From the NCBI GenBank assembly GCA_035582835.1, contig JAYKAV010000944.1, positions 531,932-595,931 of the forward strand: a stretch of 64,000 nucleotides of DNA, given 5' to 3'. Source of the stretch: Phoebastria nigripes. Lineage: Eukaryota; Chordata; Aves; Procellariiformes; Diomedeidae. Below are positions 12,026-25,875 of the stretch, in pieces (the stretch's first letter is position 1; every line of letters starts with the position of its first letter). The notes beneath the pieces are model-generated. The model was given only the letters and a program-made list of their open reading frames with translations, was not told where the DNA came from and did not search any database. Position numbers and translations under genes: made by a program.

Positions 12026-15000
12026 TATTCAAACCACAGCAGGCTCAAGAAATCCTGCAAAAGTCAGAGACTAGGACCGTAGTACTGGCAAGTATCGTGT
12101 GTATTTGTCCTTTTCTTATTCTTCCCTCAGTGCCTGCTGTTGTCAGCTGTGAGCTGGATCCCTATTATGCCATATACTGTATGTGATAGGTCACATATAT
12201 CATGTGTGTATATCACCTATCATATCACATCGACTGCTTTTCTATTATTAATTCATTAAAGCTGTGGGGAGTTACATAGTTAGAACCTGTGTGCACATTT
12301 GAAAATACAGGAGTCATTGTTGAAAATGGTGTTGAAAACCATGCAAATGCAAGCCACAGTTGTCATTAGCTCCTTGTTGAGAAATATTTGTAATGAGAAA
12401 TAATGAATTAAAGATGCACATGAATCTTCTTCTGCTGGACAATAAAGTTGGGCAAGTTTTGCAAACTTGATATGCATTCTAGTAATCGCACCTAACCTGC
12501 TTTGAAGTTGTATGTCAAAAAGATCCCCAAAACCCCAAAGGAGGCAAAAATGACTGATTGCACAGTGAACGCTGTAAAATAGGCAACAGCTCTTTCTGGA
12601 TGCATGTCTAGCTTGGCATGGATATGAGAGATGTCTATGCCTCTATGCTTGGGAAGCAGGTGGGCTGAAGGCATAGCATGGAGGGACCTCTTACTGCTTC
12701 CACCCTGGGGCAGCACAGCTCTGTCTCTATGACTGCGGTATGTGTGTTATCCAAGCTTGGTTGGATAGCTACAGTTATTCAAAATACATTTGTACAAGGA
12801 TCTCTGACCATGGTTTGTATAAGCTAATTCATTATCCGCTTCAGTGCTCACTCTGTTGCATCTCAGGCTTGTCTGTCACGTATCACTTATGACTATTGCA
12901 TTATTCCCAAATGCAGTAGTCATAAGCGATACATATTGCATTGCTTTTTTAAAAATTTTAATAATTGCTGATTCAAAACCTGTGAAGAAAGAGGAAAATT
13001 CTGCTACATACAAAAATAAGTGTATCTTTGCTTGTTCAAAGAGTTGCTATACAACGGCCACATCCAACTTCATGGTAAAGATGGGAATTTCCACCTTAGA
13101 TGGCTGCTGTGCAGCTATCATGGTGCTTCTTTTATGAATGACAGTGCATATGTCTATAGCATATTATGAGGCTCTCCCAAAAGCCAGCTTCAAGGTTAGG
13201 GAGGCTATTTATTTAAGCAAGAGCATGCTACTGCAGCCCTTAAAACAGCCAGAGGCTGTATGCCTCATGATACCCTCTAGCTTAATGTTCTGCTAACCAC
13301 AGCCAGAGAGCACAGGACGTTTAGAGGATGTCTGAGAAAACCACAGCGTTGGAGAGCAAGCAGGTGATGGACTTTGCTGTGGTACTGGCAATTCCTTTGC
13401 CAAGCCATCAATGCAGTGCAGACACTCTGCCTCAGCATTTATTATAGTTACTTTATTTTCAACAGTGATATACCATGTTTTTTTGGGAATGAGTGCACGT
13501 CAAGTACTGCATAAATGGTAAATGACTAACCACATATCTATTTGGCCTCTCTCTGTTCCTCTGGATATAAATTAGTTTTTCTATAACAATCTTCTCTGGT
13601 ATTTTCTTGAGTAATTGTCTTTTTTGGGGGGTGGATAGGAAAGAGTTATTCTCTTTTGCAAGTGAGAACGTACCATAATTTTATTGGCTACTAACAGATG
13701 AGAAAATAACTCTTGGAAATTCTATATTTCCATTAAGGACAGCTGTGGTTCAAAATAGATTAATTTTAATGATCTTCTAGGTACACTTAGAAGGCATTTA
13801 TTAGTTTGGGCTTTTATTGGAAAAGGGTTAAGGGTATGTTTCTGTGGAGCTGGGGAAAGGAGGACTAAAGGGCTGCTTGTTGAATTAGCTTGTTATTTGA
13901 ATGTAATTATTTTTTGCTCCTGAGCAATTACAGATTGTAAGTTTAAATAATTGTCAGGGTGCCTACAGCTTTCTATTGTTGTTTAAAATCTAAGGTTATA
14001 AATAAAATAAGTAATATGAAATTACTTTTTCTGAATGTGTCTATGGTAGTTAATTTAACTTAGCAATAGTTATCAAAAAAGGAAAGAAAAGGCAAGATTT
14101 CTATTCCTTGCAGTAAACAAACTTTGTAAACAAGTTATTATTTTCTGCAGCATAGCCCTAAAAGTGATTCTTATTTTGCTGGTAACAAAATGTTTGGGTG
14201 CTTTGCTTTTATAATAGTAGAATATATTTTGTTTTACTTCTGCATATTTCAAGCTCCCTAAGGTTGCCGAGAGATTAGAGAGATTTTCGCAAGACAGGGG
14301 TAAGGCTTTGCTATTATTGCAGAGGTGAATTTATATGAAAGATACAGTTTCAAGAGAATCAAATGGATTACACAGCCCTGATGACATCTCTTATTTTATG
14401 TGTACATCAAGTTCTACTTGAGTAGCAGAGCACTAAAGTGTGTCAAATGACCAAGGATGATCTAAAATGAATCTCTGCAAAGTGTTGGAATGCTTAGAGC
14501 AAAGGAAGATCACAAAATGATTTGAAAGCCTCAAATCAATGACTGAACTAAAGATGTGATGCTTTGCAATGAAGCAAATAATCAGGTTGATGATAGGACC
14601 ATGTAGCTCTACCTCAATCTCTTTCATACATTATTGTACCAGAGGTTCTTTTTATCCCTAACAGACTTTTGAAGGTAATATATTAAGAAACTACTTCCTA
14701 CTTCAAAGGAGATAGAAAAGTGGCTAGACTGAATTTATCTGTGCACAAGCTGGCATAATTTATTGTTTACTGACTGTATCCTTGGACGTTCTGCTGTGTT
14801 AATTCAGATTAAGATTTGGTTCCATTTTCGGACACTTCAGAGGTGTGCAAAGAGCTTCTGATGCTTTTATTCATACTCATCACATTTTCATTGATCCAAT
14901 AGTTTATTTTGTAAGTGAAATTAAAAAGAGTAAATAGTTAAAGGAGTCAGAATTTTGACCATAAACCCTGACATTTTTTTCTGTGTCCTTGGGACACTTC

Positions 15001-18000
15001 AGTCATCATCTTTGTGGCCAAGAAACATCAGGTCCCTACAGTACTTCTTAAGACTCCTCTTTAATTGATTAGACATGAAAGACATGCAATTTTAATCCAA
15101 ATATTTTGCACTTAAGGACTGATTGTTCTTACTTTGTGAATAGCACTTCTTTTCTGCAGGTCATATCCATTTTTGGTGCAAAATTCCTTTGTATGTGATT
15201 CAGTTGTTCACGGAAAATGATGCCCAGTTGTTCCCAGCCATAAGCATTCACTCAGCTGCATTCACAAATCCCCAAACATGAAAAAAACCATGTGTTTATT
15301 GGTTTCCAATTCCTGAATTGTATAATTTGTGACAGTTCTCTTTCATGTTTATGGAATGTACTGATATGAATGGCCCTATCAACAGAAAACTAAACTTTTG
15401 GGGAGGTTGCTGTTTTGTTCTGCATTTGTACCCAGAACCCAGCACAATGGAATTCAAATCTGTGACGAAGGCTTTTATGTACTGTGGTTTTGAAAATAGT
15501 AATGGCACTAATGATAGAAACAAGCCTCAGAGAGAAAATCTTTTACAGTCTGCATTGAGGCTTGAATTCCCAAAGGCTCCTTCTCATTGTGTTTTTCCCA
15601 GTTCTACACCTGTCTAAATATAATGGAGTCGATTACTTACACAATGCCAAGTAAACAGAATTAGCTCCATTTCATGAATGAAACTCGATCAAAGAACAAA
15701 ATAAATTTTTATATGATGGAAATCTTCAAGAGTAAGACATTGAACTATTTTTTGGATGAATTGTCTATTTATTGTTAAACGTTTTTGATTTCTCTTGTCC
15801 CATGCCTAATCTTGACTGGTTCTGTCCTCAACCTAACAAATATCAGGATCACCAGTTGGTATATCTGGTTCAATATGTTAAAGCAATCACAATGTTCCAA
15901 TATATTTTCTGTATTTTTGGAAGCAGTTCTTTATTTTGTCTTATTTTCCACATTACTATATTGCAGCTATATTCCACTGACAGAAGGCAAATAAGATGGA
16001 AGTTGCTACATTTTATCTAGACAAAGTTTTACTGAAGAATACAAACCAATCAAAATATGGAAAGGAAAAAGTTAGAAAATACATAGTTTTATCAAGTGGT
16101 GTTTCTGTCATCCAATAGTCATAGCCTGAAAAAGAGATATTTTAAACAAAGACCTGTTAGGTGGGATCCTTTGGTGTTTTTCCAAAAGGGATTCTTTGCA
16201 TTGCTTTGGGACCACTCATACCTCAGTTGTGGAGTACTTAAAGTAATAATTCATAAATCGTTGTTCATGTGAGGCTTAATTATTGTGTGCAAAATGCTTT
16301 GATGTTTTTGGATGAAAGGAGCTAAATACATGTGAATTACTATTTAAGTATTTGCTTTCTAAAGGAGGCAGAAAACATGGTTCCCCAGATCCAAACGTCT
16401 GCTGCCAGGCTTCCTCCTACGGCATGTTCCCACACTGGTGTCCTTTTGGGAGCTGGGAAGTAAAGCCGTGAATTGGATGTATATGTTTGGGCCTAATAAA
16501 CCCTGCACATTTCCAACTCCTTTTAACCTTTCTCTCCTAATTAAGAAAATGCTGAGTGGGATTAATGCAGAACAAATAGATGCAGAACAGCGATTAGGAA
16601 TAAAGCCTGTACCCCAAGACTACGGAAAAAGGCAGAGCCACAGGAGTGGTTGGCTTTCTTCACTCTCGCAAGATCTACTTCTCTTCCTATTCACTTTTAG
16701 GAATGGTTCACAGCGTTAGTTCTGATTATTTAGACCCAAGATGAACTTCTGAACGGTTCAGGTGCAGCTCACAGGTGGAGGTTATGTTGCAGAGTTGTCC
16801 TCCCAACTCTGCCAGGTGGAGGTACGCGTCATGGGTAACAGGGACATTCTGGTGCATCTCTCAAAGGTCAGAAAGTGTGGCCTCTGCTGCTTTTACATAT
16901 TCTCTTTCCAGTGTGTGATGACAACCTTCCAGATCAGCATAAATGATTTTCTCAGTGGGCCGTATCTTCCAGTTTCTGGGAATTAGAGGCAAGAAGTTTT
17001 CCAACAGAGGATTTTGATGATGGAATTTTCTTATTATGTGGACTCACCAGAGAACAGTTTTGTTGACCTTCAGGATAAAATTGGTTTAAATATTCCTGCT
17101 TATATTGGGTGGGGAAAGAATACTGAGGCAGTGAATAAGGCCATCTTTGAAAGTATTTTAATACACTGACTTGTGTATATCCCTGCTCTCTGCTGGTTAA
17201 GATCAAAATTGCATTTAAATAGGAGTATCTGAAACCTCTTGTACTATAACTATGAAGTTTAGAGCAACTGTGGTTTATGCCTTATTAACATTCTTGGTAT
17301 TGGCTTCAGATTTATTTAAATCCTGTTGATTTTATATTATTTAAAACTTGTAACATGCATTTATGATGGATTGAATAAATGAAGAATAATTTTTTATCTA
17401 CGTATCTCTTTATTGCTTTTCCCAGTTTGAGTGCTGTTGTCTTACAGGGTTTTTCAAAAGTCATGCTTATACTTATGACATGTTATGCATATTTTTTGTG
17501 CTGAAAACATGGCAGTTTTTCTCTTGACAGTAAAATATTCCTTTTCTATTATGATAGTCTGCTTTTCCTCTTACAATAATTCTAATCTGTTGTGCAGATT
17601 TTACACAAACATACATACATACACAAACATGTGCCCACACGCACTTCGAATGTCAGCAGCTACCATACAGGCATAAATGAATTGCCTGGGCATTTGTTAA
17701 TTTGAATGAACATGAGGCTTCTGCTTCTCCTATGGAAAAAGAAGCAAACCCAACAGTTTCTCTGGGAATTCATGCAGTGTGAACAGAACACATCTTGGCA
17801 AAATGGTGAGCCAAGAAATTCCTCTTTAGTTGCTCTGTTAGGCAAACTGCATTTTAAATTTCTTGCCGAGGGCTTTGTTTGACTTGCCCCAGGCAAGCTG
17901 TTCAACATATTTATCAACCCTGTTGTAGCATTAGAGCCAACGCTTATCTAGGAAGATCATCCGCTTAATGCCATCTGTCATCAGGAGTTTTATTTCTTTC

Positions 18001-18076
18001 AGCTGAGCTTGTTCTCCATTTCAGGTTTTTTTTATATTCCTCCCAACCNTTTCTTAGTTGATTGTTTTCCAGTGAT

Positions 18077-18114
18077 CTCAAATATTCTGTGATTGCTCAA
18101 ATATTCTGTAGTTG
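18077..18114. repeat. 19 bp tandem duplication
   Basis: ctcaaatattctgtgattg followed directly by ctcaaatattctgtagttg; two bases differ. Confidence 0.85.
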
Positions 18115-20670
18115 CTGTGTGTTAAACTCCTAAAGACATCAATAATACAATTTTATTTTAAATCCTGATTGATAACATTAATCCTATATGCATCCAGATG
18201 GCTCACCAAAGCGCCCTACATATTACAGTGTTATGTAAAAGATGATATTGCATTTCAATCTGAATCTGGAATTCTTTCCAGATTCTCAACAAGAATTTGA
18301 AAAAATTCAGAACAAAGACTCTGGGGTAATTCATGCTGTATTTTTATCTTGGTGCCTATGAGGACATGGCTTTGATCATTTTAGATTTTCAGGCCCTTAT
18401 TAACTGTTGTGTAAGTGCACGGGCTGTATGAAAGTGTTCAACAAAGCTGTATTCACTCACTTTACATGTGCTTGTGAGATCCAGTTCTGCTTTTGGATTT
18501 GTGTCCACAACCACAGTGAAGCCAAAGGGACTGGCATATTTCCCTGTAGAGAACAAAATTTAACTTTCTGGAAGTTTGATGCTGTTGAGTTACGTAAAGT
18601 CAAGAAAAATTGTTGTAACCAGGTGTAAAACCACTGTGTATAGACTAGATACAGGCTGGATGTTCTCTTGGGTTGCCAGGATGTCCTGATCTCCTTGTTG
18701 TCCAAACTGGGAGTCTGCTGGGTCACATCACAGCTTCCTTGTTGCCTGCTTGCCCATCTTCTCTTTGGGGGAGGGAACACGATGGTGCTTGCCTAGGTCT
18801 CATCCTGACCTTTCATGGTGAAGCCAAGGTACCGACTTCAACCTGTGAAGTACTAAAAATTAATGGTCCCCACAGTTTCGGAGCACACAGCATAAATAAA
18901 TATCTCTCTGGCTCGGTACTTAGAAATATCAGTACTTGGACTGACTTCAATCAATAAGCTGTACCAACTGCTCTACACAATTTTTTAAGGAGAAGAACGC
19001 CAATCACACTCAGTATTTGGTGGAAATGTATGAAATGAGCATTACTATATAGGTATGTAACTTGCTGAGGTTCAATTTATTCCTTCCAATTGGGGAAAAA
19101 AATCATTTCAGTTCAAAGCAGCTGAGCATTTCCTTCTCCAGATTTTATAGAGGTAACTAAATCAATCGTATTCAAAATTTGGGCCAAGTCCTATACTGGC
19201 CAAGAGAAGTGGGGATACTGGCAGCTGTGTCTTCAGCTCCCGGAGAGATGCTGGCTAGAGCAAGATGCATTGAGGTAGGCCGGTGGGATGTGCTGTTGGC
19301 TGTCCTTTACTGCTTCAATGTATAGGAGCAGCCTGTGCCCCCAGCTACTTTTGGCTGGGTACTGTAGCATTTGAGCAGCTGGCAGAATCATTGCTTCTAG
19401 GGTTTCAGAACATAAGCTGGCACAAGAGCTGGTCTCCTCTGTCTAGTGTGCTCCCAAGCTTTGGATAGATCCTGTCCCGCTACTTACTCTGATCTGGGGT
19501 TAGGGAAGAGGTTTCCAGGGCACGTTGCTCTCTGTTCTGTCAGCATACCAGCACATTTTATTTTTCTGAGTATATATTTAAAACTGACATTTTCCTCTAC
19601 TTAGTGGAATCATACATTCTAAAATCCTGTTAACAGAAGGAGGAGCAGGATCCATATCCTTTGCAGTTCATCTTCTGCAGTGAAGCATTGCTATCAACCT
19701 GGCATTGAAACAGCTTCTTAATCTGCTGCATGGAAAAGTGCCTTGAAGTGTGGGTGTAGGGATTGCAGGCGGTGGGCCAGAAAAGACTTGGCATGCCAAT
19801 GAAATAATGCATTCATTCTTCAGAATATGACAAAAAGAGTCTTCTGGATGTCCTGTTGGGCTGCTGGGAGGGCAGGGGAGAGAGAATGCTTGTAAATAAA
19901 GCTGGCAGGAGCGAAAGGTNGTCGGGTAGTCAGGCAGAAGTCAGGTTGTGTATGCACCTGATGCCCAGCGGAGAAGGATATAGCACAAAGGTAAAGGACA
20001 AAGGAATTAAAAAAAATGCTCCACAAATGAAAATACTGTATACGTGTACATGTTTTAGAGAAAATATGAAAATTAGCCAGTATATAAAACCGATACACCT
20101 GCTGTGAGTTTCTCTAAATGGAAAGCTGAGAGTCCCTGAAGCATCGGCCTCCTTTAGTGACTATTGAGCTCAGAACTTAATAGACTTTAATTAGTACAGA
20201 ATGGGTGCATCTTGTGAGGTTTTAGTTTGGATCAGGAATGCCCTTCTGATGCAGATTTACTGCTTGTGCTGATTTACATCATGGAATCATAAATAGGAAT
20301 TTACATCAGGGAACCTGCATGGAAACTGAGTATTATTCAAAGATGTGATAGGAACAGACGCTGGAGAATGAGATCAGAATGAAGGCGAGTAAATTCACTT
20401 TTGCAGGATCATGCAGTTTCTGGTATGAGTGGAGAACGCGTCTTGAACGTTGCATAATTTTCAAACAAGTTTTCCAATCTGATTTTTGGTTCTGTGTGAT
20501 GGCTATTGCATGCAGTACATAAAATGAAGAATCTAACAATATTACAAGCTACAAACATTATTATGAGGATAGATAACTTCATAATTAGTAATTTTGCTTA
20601 GGATTCATCTAGCTTATGCTGCAGCATAGACTTCTACAACTCAGCTAGTCATGCTAGACTCTTTTTATAG

Positions 20671-20735
20671 ATGTCTTGGATATCCTAAGGCATCTCAAAT
20701 TACCCTGGATGTCTCCGTTTAGGCAAATAAATTAA
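20671..20735. repeat. Unclassified dispersed repeat, copy 2
   Basis: Reads cctaaggcatctcaaattac (20684 on), cctggatgtctccgtttagg. The 19 bases from 20684 differ at only two positions from 51125-51143, and the following words match 28578-28600. Confidence 0.45.
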
Positions 20736-21639
20736 TCCCTGAATGTATGAGCTCCTGTTGCAGTCAATGGAGACCTAGTCAATATGGTTAACGTAATCTG
20801 TAAAGCTATTCATCTCACTAGAAAGTAAACACCTGGGGTTCAATTCTGCTCTGTGAATATTTCAAAATTATTACAGATTATCTTTAACAATGGGATGCTT
20901 ATCTCTCTTATCAGAGTAACACTTTGCTTTCATTATTTTAGAAAAATACTTCAGCTTATGCTAACTATTTTTTACAAATATGCAAATGATCTGGGTTGCC
21001 TATGGAAACACATATTCCTTGGCTGAGCCTAAGGCTGTGTACAAAAGAGTTGTTCAGAAGATATATATGTGTATGGATATATAAAAAGAATAGTTTGAAA
21101 AAATGAATGTAGATGCTAGAAAGGAATAGGGGTACTAGCATTTATTCCCAAATTGTATGATTAATATTATTTATAGGGATGAATGAACCTTTGAAGATTG
21201 CCATTTGAATCTGTTTGGTTTTGAAGTTCAAAAGCAAAAAATCTTTAAATGCCTTTGGAAATTCCAATTAAGAGTCAGTCAAAACCCATCACTAANAGAA
21301 TAGATTTTGTTTTACAAATTAGCAATTAAAAAGTGACAAATATCTTCAATGCTTAAACACTATTTTGCAATACCCATTATGTTAAAATAATACTTTTTCT
21401 GGGAACATGAGTATGTTCCCCAGTATTTCCTTTTTTTTTCTTTCTCTTAGGAATGCCTCTGGAAGCTCTCTAGCTAACTCTAAAGCTGCACTTACTTCAC
21501 CAGTACTGGGGATTATGCAAATTATTTCATGAGTAGTTTAAAATCACATTCATGTTTTCTAGCTTCAAATTATAATATGGGTGGCTTATTTTGCTTTTAT
21601 GTTTCTTTTCCTACTGTTTTTTAGTGTTTTTTTCCTCTG

Positions 21640-21690
21640 AGTTTTATTTAATTATTTAATTTAATTATTTTAATTATTTATTACAGTTTT
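21640..21690. repeat. ATTTA-rich low-complexity tract
   Basis: Repeated tttaattattt/aattattta units; simple AT-rich sequence. ATTTA words here have no regulatory meaning in an intron. Confidence 0.75.
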
Positions 21691-24600
21691 GCACGTTTTA
21701 ATGCAGTTTTGCATTACTTACTAGAGTAGTAATAATTAGGGAAAGTAAACTTCTTTGTACTACAAGAGCATGTGAAGTCTTGAACTGAGATTATTTCCCT
21801 ATTTTAGTAATCGTTGTTCATGTTAAACATGGCTTAAGGCAGCCAGTGCTCTGAAGAATAGGCATTCCATGAGCTGATGTGTCTTAACTCCGGAATATTA
21901 TATGGGTTTTATTGTTAATATTTCTCTCCTTGTGACAGTTTCTCCGTAGAACGTGGCACCACTTTAGCAGAATAACAAACATCAACCGCTGAATGTATTA
22001 ATACTGTGGAAAGCAATTTAGTATTGTATTGTTGTAAATTATGTCCCCTTACTAGCAGGTTGTTTTATTATGACAAAGACTTCAATTTTATCTGTTCTCG
22101 TGGATGTGAGGATTTATTGTTTGTGCAAGGTGCCAGCGTACTTGAGAAATGATGAGAATAGTTCACCAAGAGAATAAAATGTCTGTCTCTCACAGGAAGG
22201 AGGCCAGAATGAATTCAGACATAAACTGGTTACAGGGAAGAAAAAGTGAAAGAAACCATGATGAGGATGTAGGTCACTAGGTCAAATCAACAGGTCAGAG
22301 AGGGCAATGAGAGAATCCTAAATAATAGTTATTGATCAAGGAGAGTCAGTGGCCACTACCCTGATGATCAGTAATTTCAGACAGTGCAGTTAGGGATTTA
22401 TTGAGCATTAAAATTCTTGAAATAAATAGGAAAAGAATGAGCATTTCTACTTTGTATTTGGAGTTGGGCCTATATCTGAACTCAGACCTGAATTTGGGTT
22501 TGGGTTACTCGTTTGCACTCAGGTATGGGCCTAGGAATACGTTGTGGGAAAAATTTTGGGTCTGTACTATTCCTTGGCATAGATGAAATAGCTCATTCGC
22601 CACCCCTCAGCATGCTTGTCCAACCAATGTTAGTTTGATAAATTGGCTACAGAGTCCTTTCTGCAAGGGTCTCGGCATCACCTGCTGCCAAACCAGCTGG
22701 GATTTTAGGCAGCTGGAGCTCAAACTTCCCTTGTAATATTAAGGATGCACAGCACTGAAGTATTAGTGTTGGGCTGAAGTTTATTTTCCGTGCTTNGCAT
22801 ACAGATACAGATACAGACTTAGGATCTAACAAACAACCCACAAACCAAATTAAAGCCACCCTTGGAAGCAGTCTAATATAGTCTGCCCACTTCTATGTGA
22901 GTTCTGATGCCCTCTTCTGCTCTCTGCCTAAATCCAACCACCAGAAAACTACTGAAAGGTACCTGTTTTTTCAGGACAATATGTTTGGGTGAACACTGTC
23001 ATGGGAAGTAGAGAAGAACCTAATGAATTCTGAGACCACCAAGTTTAGACAGTCCTAAAAAATAAGCAAATAGCTGGGCAGTGTGTGTAGTTGAATATCT
23101 AAATTTAAGATAGATGAGATTTAAGTGGATCCTGCCTCCTTCCTGTTTGGGGTTGCATATCTAAATACAAAATTTTCTTTTGTTGACAGAATAAATTATG
23201 ATTATCAGAAGGAACAAAGTCTGTTAGAGCAGACTGGATGGCCATGGAAAAGCTGTGTTCCTAACTTTTCACTATCTTGCAATGGAATGGAAATACCTTT
23301 TTTTGGAACCCGTGATAGACTTGCTATACAATAGGCCTTTCACATAATTAAACAATTGTCCCAGTCATGATTTTTAAAAATTATGTTTTCTCTTCTATGT
23401 TGACTTTAGCAAAATAAAATGCACTTTTCAAATAGATTCTTCATCACAGTCTAAGTCTGTAATGCCTCCAAAATGTCCTCATGGATAAAGCAGTATGAAG
23501 ACGTAGTCAACATCTCTGATGTTGGCCATGAGGAATAAAGAACTGCAGACAGGAATGATGAAGCTCAAGGGTTTTATTTTAACACAAACTTGCCCTCCTA
23601 CCCCAAGCTGTGTATGCTTGTGTTTGCTTCTGAACTTTCTCACCATATGCCCTCCCAGTGTAAAAGAATCAAGAATTTGCATACCCTCTGTGTTGAAGTA
23701 TTGTTAATGAGTGTTGCCTACATGTTTCACATCACTCAAATGTACTGTGACAGGAATTTTGGCAGGATGCATGTGGTATTTTTACAAGGAACTTGCAGAC
23801 ATACCTGTGTTCAAACACAGTTTTACATACATGTTTGCAGAAACATGGATAAAAATACACTTCTAAACAATTATTTGGTTAAAGACTCAAAGGCTGTGTC
23901 TAAACTGTTTGTTCAAAGGCTGTCTTCACAATGGACCAAGGAGCACTTCCCAGCTCACTGCTCTAGGCTCCCTCTCATCTGTGACCTGACTATTGGGATG
24001 AGACATGGGCATGCACTGTCCTCCTTATACGTGCTCTGACTTCTGTGGGAAGGAAACCTGAGCGTCAGGGATTGCTGATGTTCTTTAGTTACGCTCTTGA
24101 TTTGGGCAATGACAGGACCACAGCTGCCTTTTGTACTGTGCAACATAGGCAGAGTGACCTGTAAAAACTGTTTCACCCTATATCAATTAATGAGACCTGG
24201 GGGCATAATTGCTGGAGAACTTCCCAGACTTAACTGAGATAAAATAATGACATCAGGTACAGAAATGCACTCTAGTTTAAATCACCATTAGATAGGTGAT
24301 ATGTGAGTGCCTGAAAAATTTCTCTCAAATGAGAATTCTAGATTGTTCTTTCTGCAAAACTGGGAGGGAATTTCAAGAGAGGTCCTACAGCAGTTTGCCA
24401 GCAGCCTAATTTAGCTGAGGAACCCAAGTCTAATAGCCACAGCTGTCTCTGTAGTCATGGGAGAATGACTGTAATTTGATCAGCAATTTATATCTTCTGT
24501 GGGCTGAATTGTCCTCAGGAGATGCCTGCCTCTTTCTGTGGTCTCCAGGAGCAGGCTAGGCTCCTAATGTATGTGGCTTGCTTGAGCACCTGCATTAGAA

Positions 24601-25755
24601 GGAGAAATCTGGGTCATTACTTCTGTATTTTTGGTGCATTACAACTGCAGAGACAGGAGTTGGTCAAAATAAGTTACTTTAATTTGAAACTAATCTCTGA
24701 AGTTTCAGAGAAAGAATATGCCTTTGTAAGCCATCGTAGTTGATAGAAGGGACTGCTTTGTTCTTCTAGTTGTACTTTGAAGGAACATTTCTGTAATTTT
24801 TAACCCATCATATCTCAGTGTTATCAATAGAAAACCCATCAAGGATCATTGATTTCTAAGTGTATTTAGTATTTAGCTTATTTTTTTACTGCCTTTTATT
24901 TCAAATGTTTTAGTAAGGGAATAATAAAAGGAAGTGTGTTATCACTGAAATAGGACATACTTTGCCCATAATCAGGGATAAGCTAAACAATACTAGAGTG
25001 TACATGACATGTTTCAGCTTTAGAGAGTCCTCCAAATCGTAGCTAACATCTCTTAATTATTTAAGCCATCAGAGAATTGTAAATGTTATTCTTGTTTGTT
25101 CCTTCCCTCTGGATTTCATACAATGTGCTTGATTCCTGTTACCAGGAGAGTTTTGCTAATTTACACCTGTTGACAGTCTGCTGTCCTTTGATAATTGGCC
25201 ACGTGGGTGAATGACTACCAAAACTTTGTCTGAACATCAAATATCTGCATGCATAAATTGTTAAACCAAAGCATTTTTCCTCCTGTATAGCATATAATTT
25301 AATCCATTATTACTGACACTTTTAAAGACTGCATATGCCTGAAAGCAGAAAATTAAATAACTGTTTGCCATTAATACAAATTATTGTGTTTTGACAGCCT
25401 GCTAATCAACTAAAGTAAAAATGGTGCTGTACAAATAGCGCAATTGCCTTTTAAGTAACTTTTTTTTATGTNCATGAGAATTCTCCTTTTTTGGGCCTTT
25501 GAACCTTTGTAGGATTTGTCCGCTGTGATATATTAATATTCAGAAGCATAAATAAAGCTTTATTTGAGTTGTGCTCTGATGCAGAATGGATTTCTCAGTA
25601 TAGTTACTCTGTGCATAATCTTGGGAAACATTTGGCCATCATGTGCTGGCTATAGAAGTTACTTCCACTACGGACTATATCAATTAATGTGCAAATGAGT
25701 GACTTAGTATTGAGCAGATTTTGACATAATGATTTGTATTTTATGCAATATTCAG

Positions 25756-25875
25756 GTATGGGCTGTTTCTGGGGAGCCGAGAGGAAGTTTTGGAGACAGC
25801 AGGGAGTCTACTCCACTCAAGTGGGCTATGTAGGAGGGTATACTCCAAATCCTACCTACAAAGAGGTCTGTTCAG
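25756..25875 (+). CDS. MSRA: MSRA catalytic exon (G-C-F-W-G active-site motif)
   Basis: Coding exon with the core of the MsrA catalytic domain. After two bases (GT) that complete the Gly codon begun at 339, it reads [12 protein letters not shown], then [24 protein letters not shown], ending on one G. In MsrA the Cys of G-C-F-W-G attacks the sulfoxide and forms the sulfenic acid; the Glu of G-A-E and aromatic residues here shape the substrate pocket. The acceptor is attcag ending at 25755; the donor gtaagt at 25876 fits the U1 consensus. Length 120 bp, phase 1 at both ends, so joining to 271-339 restores Gly-Met-Gly-Cys. No stop or frameshift is present. R-Q-Q after F-W differs from the mammalian sequence, as expected for a bird ortholog. 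A processed pseudogene is ruled out by intact introns on both sides. Confidence 0.98.

Larger units (their letters stand above)
340..25755 (+). other. MSRA: MSRA intron, 25.4 kb, phase 1
   Basis: Intron between the 69 bp and 120 bp exons, from the GT donor at 340 to the AG acceptor at 25755. It has AT-rich sequence with short open frames that lack codon structure or recognisable domains. Supported content: a MIR-like SINE fragment near 7796-7890, a CR1/L2-type LINE remnant near 11515-12025, copies of an unclassified dispersed repeat (near 8399-8820 and 20671-20735, weakly 1801-1975), a TG-rich inverted repeat near 7511-7575 and a 19 bp duplication at 18077-18114. The rest (340-7500, 12030-18070, 20740-25755 and the gaps between) shows nothing I can name. 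The length fits the very large MSRA introns known in vertebrates. Confidence 0.9.

Noticed and set aside
12183..12225. Stem-loop with 8 bp perfect arms, possible microRNA hairpin
   Set aside because: The loop is long, AT-repetitive and lacks the 22-base mature-arm pairing expected of a microRNA precursor.
23590..24039. 149-codon plus-strand open frame
   Set aside because: Composition is intron-like, with no domain, no splice context and other overlapping frames; no family is recognisable.
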